DNA of 64,000 bases from Sphingopyxis sp. QXT-31 (GTDB lineage Bacteria; Pseudomonadota; Alphaproteobacteria; Sphingomonadales; Sphingomonadaceae): contig NZ_CP019449.1 in NCBI RefSeq assembly GCF_001984035.1, forward strand, positions 3,410,001 through 3,474,000. Direction: 5' to 3'. The notes under the pieces were generated by a model that was given only the letters and a program-made list of their open reading frames with translations, had not been told where the DNA came from and searched no databases. Below, piece after piece: positions 57,670 through 64,000 of this stretch. Made by a program: the position numbers and the translations under genes. The number at the start of each line of letters is the position of its first letter. Position 1 is the stretch's first letter.

Positions 57670-59631
57670 TTAGGGGACAACCACATTGAAACGCGGGTCC
57701 GCGGGCGGGTGCAGCGCGAACCAGCTCAGGAACGCCATCCGGTCGCCGTCGATCTTTATGGCGCCCGACTGCATCAGCGCCGGGAATTGCGCCTGCCCCA
57801 GCATCACATCGTCGAGTATCTTGCGGTCGATGGTGATCGTCGCGGCTGGCGCGGGGTCGGTAAAGCCGTAGCGCGGGAATTCGACCCCGCCGCCGACCAC
57901 CACCGCAACGCTCTCCTTGCTGTCGGGCAAAACGAACTGGAAAGTTCCCTTGAGGCTGCTGCCCTTCGCGGCGTCGAACCGCGTCGCGAGCGCATCGAAG
58001 AAGACCGCGGTCGGGATCGCGCTGACGAAGCTGCGGCTCTGCCCGTTGCCCGACACGCTTTCGACCGCGTTGCCGCGCAGGCTGGCCGCTGCCGCCAAAT
58101 AATAGTTGCGCCACGCCCCCGACTCGGCCTGGTAACCGAGCTGGTCATAGGCCGAGGCGAGCGCCGCGCGCGCCTCCTTGTTCTCGGGCTCGGCGAACAC
58201 CAGCTTGTTCAGCAGCTCGGCCGCCCAGCGATAGTCGCCCGCCGCGATCGCCTTCTTTCCCGCCGCCAGCAATTTGTCGGCGCCGCCCGCCAGTTCGACA
58301 TATTTGGGCGCCGACTGCTCGGGCGGAATCGGATTGAAGTTCGCCGGATTGCCGTCCCACCAGCCGAAATAGCGCTGATAGACCGCCTTCAGGTCGTGGT
58401 TCAGCGTGCCATAATAGCCGCGCGTCGCGAAATCGCGCGCCTGCACCGGCGCCTCGGCGGTCGCGTCGGCGAGCTCGTGCAAGGTCGCGCCGCGATTGGC
58501 GAGAAACAGCGTGCGGTCGTGGACATAGCGATAGGCGTCGCGCTGGTTCGCGAGCAATTCGCTCACCTCGCCCGCCCCCCAGGTCGGCCAATGGTGCGAC
58601 GCCATCGCCACCTCGGCCTTGCCGCCCCATTTCACGAGCGTCGCGTCGATCACCTTCGACCAGTGCAAAGCATCGCGCACCTGCGCCCCGCGCAAGGTCA
58701 GCACATTGTGCAGCGTGTGCGTCACCACCTCGGTCGTGTGCAGCGCCTTATAGGCGGGGATATAGAAGACGAACTCCGACGGCGCCTCGGTCCCGCCGGC
58801 GTCGAGGAAGTCGAAGGCCAGCCCGTCGATCGTCAGCGTGCCGCCCTTTTCGCCGACGGTCTCGGTCGGCTCCATATAGCCGATGGTCCCCGACGACAGC
58901 TTGGGCCCCAGCCCCGTGTCGACCTGCCCCGCGGGTCCGGGCGCGAGGATTGATCCGAACATGTACAAGGCGCGCCGCCCCATCGCGGTCCCCGCGAGGA
59001 CATTCTCGGCGGTCGCTTCCTCCGAAAAGCCGTGCGGCGCGATGATCCGGATCTTCTCCTTCGCCACCTGTTCGGGGGTGACGATCCCGCCGACCCCGCC
59101 GAAATGGTCGCTGTGGCTGTGGCTGAAGATCACCGCCTTGATCGGCTTCCTGCCCTCCTTGACCTCGACCGTGTCGGCGAACAGCTTCCACCCCGCCGCC
59201 GCGGCCTCCTCGGACAGCAGGGGATCGACGACGATCCAGCCCGACTTGCCGCGGATGATCGTCATCACCGAGATGTCGTAGCCGCGCAGCTGCCAGATCT
59301 TGCCCGGCACCACCTCGAACAACCCATGCACCGCATCGAGCCGCGCCTGCCGCCACAGCGACGGGTTCACCGTGTCGGGCGCTTCGGCCGCGTTCAGGAA
59401 CTCGTAGGGCCGCCGGTCCCACACCGTCTTGCCGTCCTTGGTCAGGATCACCCCGCCGGGGATTTCGCCGAGCTTGCCGCGCGTCGCATTCGCCATGTCG
59501 CGCGGGTCATCGAGCGGCAGGCGCTTCGCCAATTCGGCCTGCGCGGTGCGCGTCGCCTCGCTCGCGGCGTCCTGCGCGATGGCGGCGAACGGCAGGCAGC
59601 TGGCAAGCAGCACGGTGGTCAGTCGGCGCAT
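57670..59631 (-). CDS. Exported SdsA1-type alkyl sulfatase (metallo-beta-lactamase fold)
   Basis: A 653-residue secreted hydrolase with a signal peptide (MRRLTTVLLASCLPFAAIAQ). The binuclear zinc motif is HSHSDH (His171, His173, Asp175, His176); further ligands lie in the region EFVFYIPAYKALHTTEVVTH and ASHHWPTWG. A dimerisation domain (VQARDFATRGYYGTLNHDLK; WWDGNPANFNP) and the C-terminal SCP2-like domain complete the SdsA1 layout. Likely cleaves primary alkyl sulfates such as dodecyl sulfate. Transcribed alone and leftward. Confidence 0.93.
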   Translation of the reverse strand: MRRLTTVLLASCLPFAAIAQDAASEATRTAQAELAKRLPLDDPRDMANATRGKLGEIPGGVILTKDGKTVWDRRPYEFLNAAEAPDTVNPSLWRQARLDAVHGLFEVVPGKIWQLRGYDISVMTIIRGKSGWIVVDPLLSEEAAAAGWKLFADTVEVKEGRKPIKAVIFSHSHSDHFGGVGGIVTPEQVAKEKIRIIAPHGFSEEATAENVLAGTAMGRRALYMFGSILAPGPAGQVDTGLGPKLSSGTIGYMEPTETVGEKGGTLTIDGLAFDFLDAGGTEAPSEFVFYIPAYKALHTTEVVTHTLHNVLTLRGAQVRDALHWSKVIDATLVKWGGKAEVAMASHHWPTWGAGEVSELLANQRDAYRYVHDRTLFLANRGATLHELADATAEAPVQARDFATRGYYGTLNHDLKAVYQRYFGWWDGNPANFNPIPPEQSAPKYVELAGGADKLLAAGKKAIAAGDYRWAAELLNKLVFAEPENKEARAALASAYDQLGYQAESGAWRNYYLAAAASLRGNAVESVSGNGQSRSFVSAIPTAVFFDALATRFDAAKGSSLKGTFQFVLPDSKESVAVVVGGGVEFPRYGFTDPAPAATITIDRKILDDVMLGQAQFPALMQSGAIKIDGDRMAFLSWFALHPPADPRFNVVVP

Positions 59632-59696
59632 GAACTATCTCCCCCTCTTCGGGAGCCAGCTTGCGCGCCGCGCCGCGGCTTGGCAAGCATCGCCGC

Positions 59697-60182
59697 ATGA
59701 CCGCCGCGCCGCACCTCCTGATCGTCTGGCACAGCCGCACCGGCGGCAGCGAAGCCCTCGCGCGCGCCGCCGCGGAGGGCGCTGCGACCGCGCGCCTGCT
59801 CGCGGCGGACGATGTGACGCCGGACGATCTGATCGCGGCGAGCGGCTATCTCTTTATCGGCCCCGAAAATCTCGCCGCGCTGTCGGGCGCGATGAAGGAG
59901 ATGTTCGATCGTTGTTATTATCCCTGCCTGGGGAAACTCGAAGGCCGCCCCTATGCGACGATCGTCTGCGCGGGCTCGGACGGCGAGGGCGCGCAGCGCC
60001 AGCTCGACCGCATCGCCACCGGCTGGCGGCTGAAACGCGTCGCCGACGCCGTCATCGTGAACACCGCGGCGCAGACCCCCGAGGCAATCCTCGCGCCCAA
60101 GACGATCCCCGCCGCCCGCCTCGCCGAAGCCCGCGACCTCGGCGCCGCGCTGGCGGAGGGCATTGCGGCGGGGATATTTTGA
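59697..60182 (+). CDS. Flavodoxin-like NAD(P)H-dependent oxidoreductase
   Basis: A 161-residue flavodoxin-fold protein with the phosphate loop LLIVWHSRTGGSEALARAAA at 7-26 and YLFIGPENLAALSGAMKEM in the middle, and a second nucleotide-contact region (YATIVCAGSDGEGAQRQLDR). FMN-binding reductase, substrate unknown. The ATG at 59697 was chosen as the family begins there; the frame opens at 59661. It diverges from the sulfatase with a 65-base gap. Confidence 0.87.
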   Translation: MTAAPHLLIVWHSRTGGSEALARAAAEGAATARLLAADDVTPDDLIAASGYLFIGPENLAALSGAMKEMFDRCYYPCLGKLEGRPYATIVCAGSDGEGAQRQLDRIATGWRLKRVADAVIVNTAAQTPEAILAPKTIPAARLAEARDLGAALAEGIAAGIF

Positions 60183-60285
60183 GCGCGGTGTTTAGCGCAA
60201 TGACTAGTGCGCTTTCGATCCGCCGCGCGGCATAAGAATCGGCGCGGCGACCCTCGATCCGACGGGCGCGAAGGAGGAGAGGCGG

Positions 60286-60699
60286 ATGGCTTTTTCAGGT
60301 CCCCTGGAGGATCGTCTCGCGCTGCGCGATTTGCTCGATTCCTATGCGGACGCAGTGTGTCGCAACGATGGCGCCGATTGGGCTGCGACCTGGGTCGAAG
60401 CCTGCCGCTGGGACCTTGCGGGTTTTGGGGAGTTAGTCGGCAAGTCGGCGGTGGTGGAGACCTGGACCGCGGCGATGCGCGGCTTTCCGGGGCTCGTGTT
60501 TCAGGCGTGGCCCGGCGCGATGACGGTCGCCGGCGATACGGCGACGATGCGGTCCTACACCTGCGAAACCTATTGGCGCGACGGGGAGATGCGCCGCGAT
60601 TTCGGGGAATATGCGGACCAGTGCGCGAAAATCGACGGGCGCTGGTATTTCGTCAGCAGACAATTTCGTTCGTCGCGGCGATCGGAGAGCGATACATGA
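60286..60699 (+). CDS. NTF2/SnoaL-like protein
   Basis: A 137-residue protein with the cone-shaped NTF2-like fold: LRDLLDSYADAVCRNDGADW, TWVEACRWDLAGFGELVGKS and TCETYWRDGEMRRDFGEYAD. Members include SnoaL cyclases, ring-hydroxylating dioxygenase small subunits and dehydratases, so the activity is open. GAAGGAGGAG precedes the ATG. It is coupled (ATGA) to a monooxygenase-like gene. Confidence 0.83.
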   Translation: MAFSGPLEDRLALRDLLDSYADAVCRNDGADWAATWVEACRWDLAGFGELVGKSAVVETWTAAMRGFPGLVFQAWPGAMTVAGDTATMRSYTCETYWRDGEMRRDFGEYADQCAKIDGRWYFVSRQFRSSRRSESDT

Positions 60700-61034
60700 A
60701 GATCATCGTCGAAGCCAAGGTCGATCTGGACCCGGCCCGCCGCGCCGAGGCGCTCGCGGGCGCGCAAGGCTGGATCGAAGGGGCGCAGGCGCAGCCCGGA
60801 TGCCTCGGCTATTTCTGGACCGCCGATCCGCACAACCCCGCGCGAGTGCATGTCTTTGAGGAGTGGGAAAGCGCCGGCGCCTTGGCCAGTCACCTGGCCG
60901 GCCCGCAATATCGCGGCATGCTCGCGCATGTTTCCGCGTTCGGCCTGACGCACGCCGTCAGCCGGAAGTTTGCGGTCGCGCAGGAGGGACCAGTCTATAA
61001 TTCAGGCGGCGTGGCGTCGGCCGCGTTCGAATGA
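60696..61034 (+). CDS. Antibiotic biosynthesis monooxygenase (ABM) domain protein
   Basis: A 112-residue ferredoxin-like fold protein: MKIIVEAKVDLDPARRAEAL, QPGCLGYFWTADPHNPARVH, FEEWESAGALASHL. The family includes cofactor-free quinol monooxygenases (YgiN) and heme-degrading enzymes. The ATG overlaps the NTF2 gene stop. The pair looks like a small catabolic or detoxification unit for an aromatic compound; this is inference. Confidence 0.83.
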   Translation: MKIIVEAKVDLDPARRAEALAGAQGWIEGAQAQPGCLGYFWTADPHNPARVHVFEEWESAGALASHLAGPQYRGMLAHVSAFGLTHAVSRKFAVAQEGPVYNSGGVASAAFE

Positions 61035-61129
61035 AGCCGCCAGGATTCGCCCGGGTGGACAGGAGGGGGCTTGCGTGGCGGCGTTGCTCCGCCGGCGCGA
61101 CCGACATGTGACCGGGCCTGAAGCCCGAA

Positions 61130-62101
61130 CTACCCCAGCCGGTGCTCGCCCTTCACCCAGCGCACCGTTCCCGACGACGCGCGCATCACCACCGTTTCGG
61201 TGGTCATCACCCCGTCGCGGCGGTGCTTGACGCCGCGCAGCAGCGAGCCGTCGGTCACCCCCGTCGCGGCAAAGATCACATCGCCCTTGGCGAGGTCTTC
61301 GAGGTCATAGACGCGGTCGAGGTCCTCGACGCCCCATTTCGCCGCGCGCTTGCGCTCGTCGTCGTTGCGGAACAGCAGGCGGCCCTTGAACTGCCCGCCG
61401 ACGCAGCGCAGCGCCGCCGCCGCGAGCACGCCCTCGGGGGCGCCGCCCGACCCCATATAGATGTCGATATTGGTCTCGGGGTTGGTGGTCGCAATCACCC
61501 CGGCGACGTCGCCGTCGGGGATCAGCGCGACGCCGCAGCCCAGCGCGCGCAGCTCGGCGATCATCGCCTCGTGGCGCGGGCGGTCGAGCACGCACACCAT
61601 GACGCCGTCGGGGCCGCAGCCCTTCTCGCGCGCCACCGCCTCGACATTCTCGCGGATGCTGTTGCCGAAATTGACGATGTTCGGCGAATAGCCGGGGCCG
61701 ACCGCGAGCTTGTCCATATAGACGTCGGGGGCGTTGAGCAGGCAGCCTTCCTCGGCGATCGCCAGCACCGCCAGCGCATTGGGGCCGGCCTTGGCGGTGA
61801 TCGTCGTGCCCTCCAGCGGATCGACCGCGATGTCGATCTTGGGCCCCTTGCCCGGCGCATTGCCGACCTTCTCGCCGATGAACAGCATCGGCGCCTCGTC
61901 GCGCTCGCCCTCGCCGATGACGATCGTGCCGTCCATATAGAGGTCGTTGAACGCGTCGCGCATCGCCTCGACCGCGGCGGCGTCGGCGGCCTTTTCGTCG
62001 CCGCGCCCGATCAGCTTGGCTGCGGCGATCGCCGCGGCTTCGGTGACGCGCACCATTTCGAGCACGAGCACCCGGTCGAGGTTGCTGCCGGTCTTCGTCA
62101 T
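61130..62101 (-). CDS. glpX: Class II fructose-1,6-bisphosphatase
   Basis: Hydrolyses fructose 1,6-bisphosphate to fructose 6-phosphate in gluconeogenesis. The 323 residues carry the family motifs IGEGERDEAPMLFIGE, DIAVDPLEGTTITAKAGPN and GSGGAPEGVLAAAALRCVGG. I chose ATG at 62101 since GGAGA lies nine bases upstream; a GTG at 62110 lies too close to that site. Usually beside hom and recJ in sphingomonads; here hom is 1.6 kb upstream. Confidence 0.95.
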   Translation of the reverse strand: MTKTGSNLDRVLVLEMVRVTEAAAIAAAKLIGRGDEKAADAAAVEAMRDAFNDLYMDGTIVIGEGERDEAPMLFIGEKVGNAPGKGPKIDIAVDPLEGTTITAKAGPNALAVLAIAEEGCLLNAPDVYMDKLAVGPGYSPNIVNFGNSIRENVEAVAREKGCGPDGVMVCVLDRPRHEAMIAELRALGCGVALIPDGDVAGVIATTNPETNIDIYMGSGGAPEGVLAAAALRCVGGQFKGRLLFRNDDERKRAAKWGVEDLDRVYDLEDLAKGDVIFAATGVTDGSLLRGVKHRRDGVMTTETVVMRASSGTVRWVKGEHRLG

Positions 62102-62155
62102 GTCGCTCACTCTCCGTCTTTACTTGTTCCGCCCCGTCGGCATGGTGGGCGCCAT

Positions 62156-62656
62156 ATGGTCGGTAACGCCGCTTGTCGAGAAACCATCGCGCGATTCGCC
62201 GCGGCTTTCGCCGCCGCCTGTGTCGTGATCGTGACGCCCGCCGCGGGGCAGGAAGCCCCGCCCGCGACGCCGCCCACCCCTGTCTACGGGCCGCCCGCGC
62301 CCAAGCCGTCCGTCGATGCCGCGACCGCCGCGGCCAAGGCGAAGGAACTCGTCGATCCGATCAAGCGCTGCAAACCCGGCGAGGACGGCGCGATCGAGGT
62401 GTGCGGCAGCGACACCGACCGTCACCGCCTGTCGCCCGAACTGCGCGCGATCGCCGGGATTGGCACGTCGACCAAGGACAGCATCCCGCACCAGCCGGTG
62501 AGCGCGATGACGCTCGACCGCCTGCCCTATAACTGGATGTCGCTCGGCGGCCGCTTTCCGCCCGGCCCCGAATATAACCATCTCTACGAAATGGCGAAGC
62601 GCGCGACCGACCCCGATACCGGCGTGCCGCCGCCGCCCGCCGAGGAAGAGCCCTAG
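62156..62656 (+). CDS. Exported hypothetical protein
   Basis: A 166-residue protein with a signal peptide (ARFAAAFAAACVVIVTPAAG) and a Pro/Ala-rich start of the mature part (PPATPPTPVYGPPAPKPSV), then IKRCKPGEDGAIEVCGSDTD, where two Cys residues probably form a disulfide, and RLPYNWMSLGGRFPPGPEYN near the end. Sphingomonads carry many similar small 'VCG' proteins of unknown function. Start ATG at 62156; the large open frame upstream only shadows glpX. Its stop shares CTAG with the next gene. Confidence 0.75.
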   Translation: MVGNAACRETIARFAAAFAAACVVIVTPAAGQEAPPATPPTPVYGPPAPKPSVDAATAAAKAKELVDPIKRCKPGEDGAIEVCGSDTDRHRLSPELRAIAGIGTSTKDSIPHQPVSAMTLDRLPYNWMSLGGRFPPGPEYNHLYEMAKRATDPDTGVPPPPAEEEP

Positions 62657-63477
62657 GCAAAAACTTCGGCCGCCGTGGTGCCGGGCTCCGACGCGCGATA
62701 CAGGCCGGCGGGGATCAGCAGCTGCGCCGCGAAATAGATGCCGAACAACAGCACCCAGCCGATGCTCATCAGCGTCTCGACCAGCCCGCCCGGCGCGTTG
62801 GTCGTGATGACATAGAAATGCAGCGCCCCCAGCGCGCCGAACGCGATGCCGAAGGCGACGTTGTAAAGCAGGAAAAATCCGAACAGCCACCATTGCTTGC
62901 TCGCGGTGCGTCGCCACGATTCGGCATAGGGCGAAAAGGGCTCGAGCGACCCGCGCGCCGCCATGATCGGCCCGACCAGGCAGAAGCGCGCGAGCAGCCA
63001 TGTTCCAAACAGCGAAAAGACGAGTTGGCGGATCGCCGCGACGACGGGGTTCATCAGCCATTCGGCGGCGCCCATCGCGAGGACGACGGGCACCACCACT
63101 ACCAGTCCGACGACGAAATAAAGCAGCACATAGGCGAGCAGATAGGCGAAGCCCGCGACCATCCCGTACATGATCTCCGAAATATAGCCCTCGCGCATCT
63201 CGGCCAGCAACGCGTTCCACGCCGCCAGCATCGCCCCCATCACGATCACCGTGACGATGCCCAGCAGGTAGAGCGGCCCGGCGATCGAGCCGCCGACACG
63301 ATAGGTCCAGGGATCGGCGGCGATCGCCATCAAATTGCGCAGGCTGAAGATCGGCTCGCTCGACAGGAGCAGATACGGCAGCACGACGCCCAGCACGGCA
63401 TAGGCGAGCAGCGCCTGCCAATGCTCGCCCGCCAACCGGCGCGCCTCGCCCAGCCCGCGCCCGATATCGATGTCCAT
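62653..63477 (-). CDS. Multi-pass membrane protein
   Basis: A 274-residue inner-membrane protein with about six hydrophobic helices (LLAYAVLGVVLPYLLLSSEP; LYLLGIVTVIVMGAMLAAWN; FAYLLAYVLLYFVVGLVVVV; WWLFGFFLLYNVAFGIAFGA; MSIGWVLLFGIYFAAQLLIP). No known family is evident, though the layout resembles the glycerophosphoryl diester phosphodiesterase membrane-domain type. ATG at 63477; the frame remains open upstream through the repeat region. Convergent with the preceding gene. Confidence 0.8.
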   Translation of the reverse strand: MDIDIGRGLGEARRLAGEHWQALLAYAVLGVVLPYLLLSSEPIFSLRNLMAIAADPWTYRVGGSIAGPLYLLGIVTVIVMGAMLAAWNALLAEMREGYISEIMYGMVAGFAYLLAYVLLYFVVGLVVVVPVVLAMGAAEWLMNPVVAAIRQLVFSLFGTWLLARFCLVGPIMAARGSLEPFSPYAESWRRTASKQWWLFGFFLLYNVAFGIAFGALGALHFYVITTNAPGGLVETLMSIGWVLLFGIYFAAQLLIPAGLYRASEPGTTAAEVFA

Positions 63478-63543
63478 GAAAACGCCCCCATTGCTCCCCA
63501 GGCCATGGGTAACAGGGGAAAGGGCGATTGCAAGCGGCGGACA

Positions 63544-63726
63544 CCTTCCTCCCCCTTGATGGGGGAGGCAGCGAGACTTGGGCGCTTGCGCCCTAGTCGC
63601 AGCGGTTGGGGGAGCGGTTTCGGCCTGAAGCGAATAGAGCAAGGACGCACCCTCACCCCCCATCCAACTCCGCCTAGTCGCCTGCGGCGATAAGGCTTCA
63701 TATCCTTCCCCCATCGAGGGGGAAGG
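63544..63726. repeat. Second-type composite palindrome (CCTTCC...GGAAGG)
   Basis: The left end, 63544-63568, reads CCTTCCTCCCCCTTGATGGG and continues GGAGG, itself a hairpin. The right end, 63704-63726, reads CCTTCCCCCATCGAGGGGG and continues AAGG, also a hairpin. The interior contains GGGCGCTTGCGCCC (63590-63603) and GCCTGCGGCG. It has the same plan as the seven CCTCCCC elements but a different sequence. It lies between hom (stop 63736) and the membrane gene start (63477), both leftward. Confidence 0.75.
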
Positions 63727-63735
63727 TGCTGTCCG

Positions 63736-64000
63736 CTACAACGCCAAAATCGGCATATGCATCGGGGCGCCCACGACATGGTCCGACGCCGCCAGCGTGG
63801 CCAGCGCCGCGGCGATCGCGCGCGCCGGGCCTTCGTGGGTGACGATCGCGATCACCACGCCGTCCTGGTCGTCGGTGCCGCGCTGGATGAAGCTCTCGAT
63901 CGACACGCCGGCATCGCGCATCGCCGTCGCGATCTCGGCGAGCACGCCGATGCGGTCCTCGACCACCAGTCGGACATAATGTTTGCCGACCCGCGCGCCG
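63736..64000 (-). CDS. hom: Homoserine dehydrogenase, C-terminal ACT domain (truncated)
   Basis: The last 87 residues of a homoserine dehydrogenase, which reduces aspartate semialdehyde to homoserine in threonine/methionine synthesis. The visible part (GARVGKHYVRLVVEDRIGVL, AEIATAMRDAGVSIESFIQR, DGVVIAIVTHEGPARAIAAA) is the ACT domain that senses amino acids in this family. The rest lies beyond 64000. Order hom-glpX-recJ on one strand supports the assignment. Confidence 0.88.
   Translation of the reverse strand, partial: GARVGKHYVRLVVEDRIGVLAEIATAMRDAGVSIESFIQRGTDDQDGVVIAIVTHEGPARAIAAALATLAASDHVVGAPMHMPILAL

Overview
The window is a 64 kb piece of a GC-rich alphaproteobacterial chromosome. 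The gene set points to the Sphingomonadales, most likely Sphingopyxis or a close relative. Supporting signs are a RibB with an N-terminal helix-turn-helix-like extension and a cysteine-less GTP cyclohydrolase II-like tail, a COQ9 protein, the hom/glpX/recJ neighbourhood, large TonB-dependent receptors, the 'ligase-associated' Lhr helicase with PdeM, and a family of CCTCCCC/GGGGAGG composite palindromes in gene-end gaps. The genus is inferred from remembered protein similarity; no search was run. I see no phage, IS element, transposase or CRISPR array, so this looks like core chromosome with small accessory patches.

Layout. 0-10 kb: COQ9 and an EamA transporter, an Old Yellow Enzyme, a ribB-ribH operon, a periplasmic ankyrin protein, then SCO, YcgN-like and YgjP-like genes overlapping one another, and a class A PBP. 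10-14 kb: msrB and a tightly coupled type III polyketide synthase, methyltransferase and FAD-oxidoreductase operon. 14-22 kb: a lower-GC orphan gene, yggS, a ThiE-like gene, then DUF3576 lipoprotein, leuS, lptE and holA. 22-29 kb: an ArsR/SdpI-like membrane protein pair with a perfect palindromic operator, then two paralogous TonB-dependent receptors in tandem. 29-36 kb: pdeM, a double-DTG aspartic protease, the Lhr-like helicase, a VOC-ArsR-SRPBCC operon, and glutaminase. 36-47 kb: rlpA, gyrB, and a long leftward operon DUF4129-DUF4350-MoxR-DUF58-SpoIIM-RDD-nitroreductase-lipoprotein. 47-54 kb: a fused alpha/beta thiamine-diphosphate E1 enzyme coupled to a FabD-like acyltransferase, a FixJ-like regulator with a degenerate receiver, an acyl-CoA synthetase, and two tRNA-Glu genes. 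54-64 kb: recJ, two PH-domain membrane proteins, an SdsA1-type sulfatase, small redox/monooxygenase genes, glpX, and the C-terminus of homoserine dehydrogenase.

How genes work together. Many genes sit in leftward runs joined by 4-base ATGA, GTGA or TTGA start/stop overlaps, implying translational coupling: riboflavin synthesis, the type III PKS operon, lptE-holA, ArsR-SdpI, VOC-ArsR-SRPBCC, the MoxR operon, E1-acyltransferase, recJ-PH-PH, and NTF2-ABM. The seven composite repeats are mostly placed between convergent stop codons, where they could act as two-way terminators. One sits inside the MoxR operon and appears to supply the ribosome-binding site of the next gene, and one supplies the C-terminus and stop codon of the ThiE-like protein. 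The most promising material for new biology is the PKS operon, the E1-acyltransferase pair, the RibB fusion with its upstream inverted repeat, and the repeat family.
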